A DNA stretch of 5,797 nucleotides, taken from contig JAIRRF010000126.1 in assembly GCA_031256115.1 (NCBI GenBank), positions 1-5,797 of the forward strand. The letters run 5' to 3'. The notes under the pieces were generated by a model that searched no databases, had not been told where the DNA came from, and was given only the letters and a program-made list of their open reading frames with translations. Of the stretch, positions 5,213 through 5,797 are shown piece by piece. The position numbers and the translations under genes are program-made. Positions within the stretch are counted from its first letter, which is position 1, and every line of letters starts with the position of its first letter. This DNA comes from Treponema sp. GTDB taxonomy: Bacteria; Spirochaetota; Spirochaetia; Treponematales; Breznakiellaceae.

Positions 5213-5797
5213 TTATGTCCAGTCAAACGCCGCGCAGCTATATTCTTCAGGGTGATTATAAAGGCCGTCATAGACTTCCATAACCGCTTCGGGTTTAACT
5301 ACATGGCTGATGATGCGCCGGGGTTCAATGGTTCCTTTTTTTATCAGTGCCGCAAAACTTGCCAGATTCCGTTCTATGGACTCGCGGCTTCCTTCTTTTT
5401 TGCAGAAAGGATAACGGCTGTTAAAGGCGCCGATTAGGGTGATCATCTTCATATGAAGGCGGTTAAATACTTCCGTGACGTTACAGGTATAATCTGCCCT
5501 GGGGGAACCAAGAAGCAGTACCTGGCCGTTTTCGGCGCAGCACATTATGGCATTGATGATTCCCTCGGACCGGCCCGAAGCATCTACAGTAATATCCGGT
5601 TCTTGTCCGAAAAAACCGGTAACCGCTTTTATCTGAGCTTCGGATTCTGCAGCCAGGGAATTAGACAGCCCTGCATTCCGGGCATGGGCAGCCCGGTTTT
5701 CGACCGTATCTATTCCCAGCACCGCAGCGCCGGAAGCCTGGTATAGAAGGGCCGTTATGAGTCCTACTGTTCCAAGGCCAAAGACGCAAACCTTGTC
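5213..5797 (-). CDS. Zinc-type MDR alcohol dehydrogenase, C-terminal part (5' end outside window)
   Basis: The visible 194 residues are the Rossmann and C-terminal portion of a medium-chain dehydrogenase/reductase, which oxidises an alcohol or polyol (or reduces the carbonyl) with a nicotinamide cofactor. The nucleotide loop GLGTVG is at visible residues 7-12. An aspartate ends the second strand (VLGID, D30), the usual sign of NAD rather than NADP use. Further Rossmann landmarks are ITVDASG (69-75) and GQVLLLGSP (91-99). The open frame continues unbroken to the window edge. The first in-frame GTG (5722) lies inside the domain and is not the start. The missing N-terminal catalytic domain would carry the zinc ligands, so zinc dependence is a family inference. 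The stop (TAA) is 3 bp from the exonuclease stop, in convergent orientation. The specific substrate is unknown. Confidence 0.88.
   Translation of the reverse strand, partial: DKVCVFGLGTVGLITALLYQASGAAVLGIDTVENRAAHARNAGLSNSLAAESEAQIKAVTGFFGQEPDITVDASGRSEGIINAIMCCAENGQVLLLGSPRADYTCNVTEVFNRLHMKMITLIGAFNSRYPFCKKEGSRESIERNLASFAALIKKGTIEPRRIISHVVKPEAVMEVYDGLYNHPEEYSCAAFDWT

Noticed and set aside
5213..5722. Dehydrogenase starting at the in-frame GTG at 5722
   Set aside because: The frame stays open to the window edge and encodes the GLGTVG nucleotide loop upstream of that codon, so the true start is outside the window.

Overview
This 5.8 kb window holds one complete insertion sequence followed by ordinary chromosomal genes. 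I see no new multi-gene system. The source is a bacterium with fairly balanced base composition. The mix of an IS1380-family element, a small EamA exporter, an MFS permease, a DEDDh exonuclease and an MDR dehydrogenase would suit an anaerobic gut bacterium such as a Treponema-like spirochaete or a clostridium. That is an impression only; no marker gene fixes the taxon.

Layout. Positions 1-1651 are an intact IS1380-type element with perfect 14-bp terminal inverted repeats and one 435-residue DDE transposase on the minus strand. The window starts at the first base of the element, so the left target flank cannot be seen. Immediately right of it, on the plus strand, is an AT-rich GNAT acetyltransferase gene (1696-2184) interrupted by one in-frame TAG where the codon is one base from TGG. 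Its start codon is only 44 bases from the end of the IS.

Tail-to-tail with the GNAT gene is a minus-strand MFS transporter (2195-3448). A 146-bp spacer full of inverted and direct repeats separates it from a second minus-strand transporter of the EamA/DMT type (3595-4617). Two features of the spacer stand out. A perfect 15-bp inverted repeat would bury the MFS Shine-Dalgarno sequence, and a GC-rich hairpin carries the EamA stop codon in its loop. The spacer may be a regulatory leader, or a small mobile palindromic repeat that inserted between the two genes.

The EamA gene is divergent from a 184-residue DEDDh exonuclease (4655-5209), with only 37 bp between the starts and no clear Shine-Dalgarno on either side. 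The exonuclease converges, with a 3-bp gap, on a minus-strand zinc-type MDR dehydrogenase (5213 to beyond 5797). Only the NAD-binding and C-terminal part of that dehydrogenase lies in the window.

The genes do not form an evident pathway. The two exporter-like genes could be cotranscribed across the repeat-rich spacer. The GNAT gene looks acquired and decayed next to the IS. The exonuclease and dehydrogenase look like unrelated chromosomal genes.
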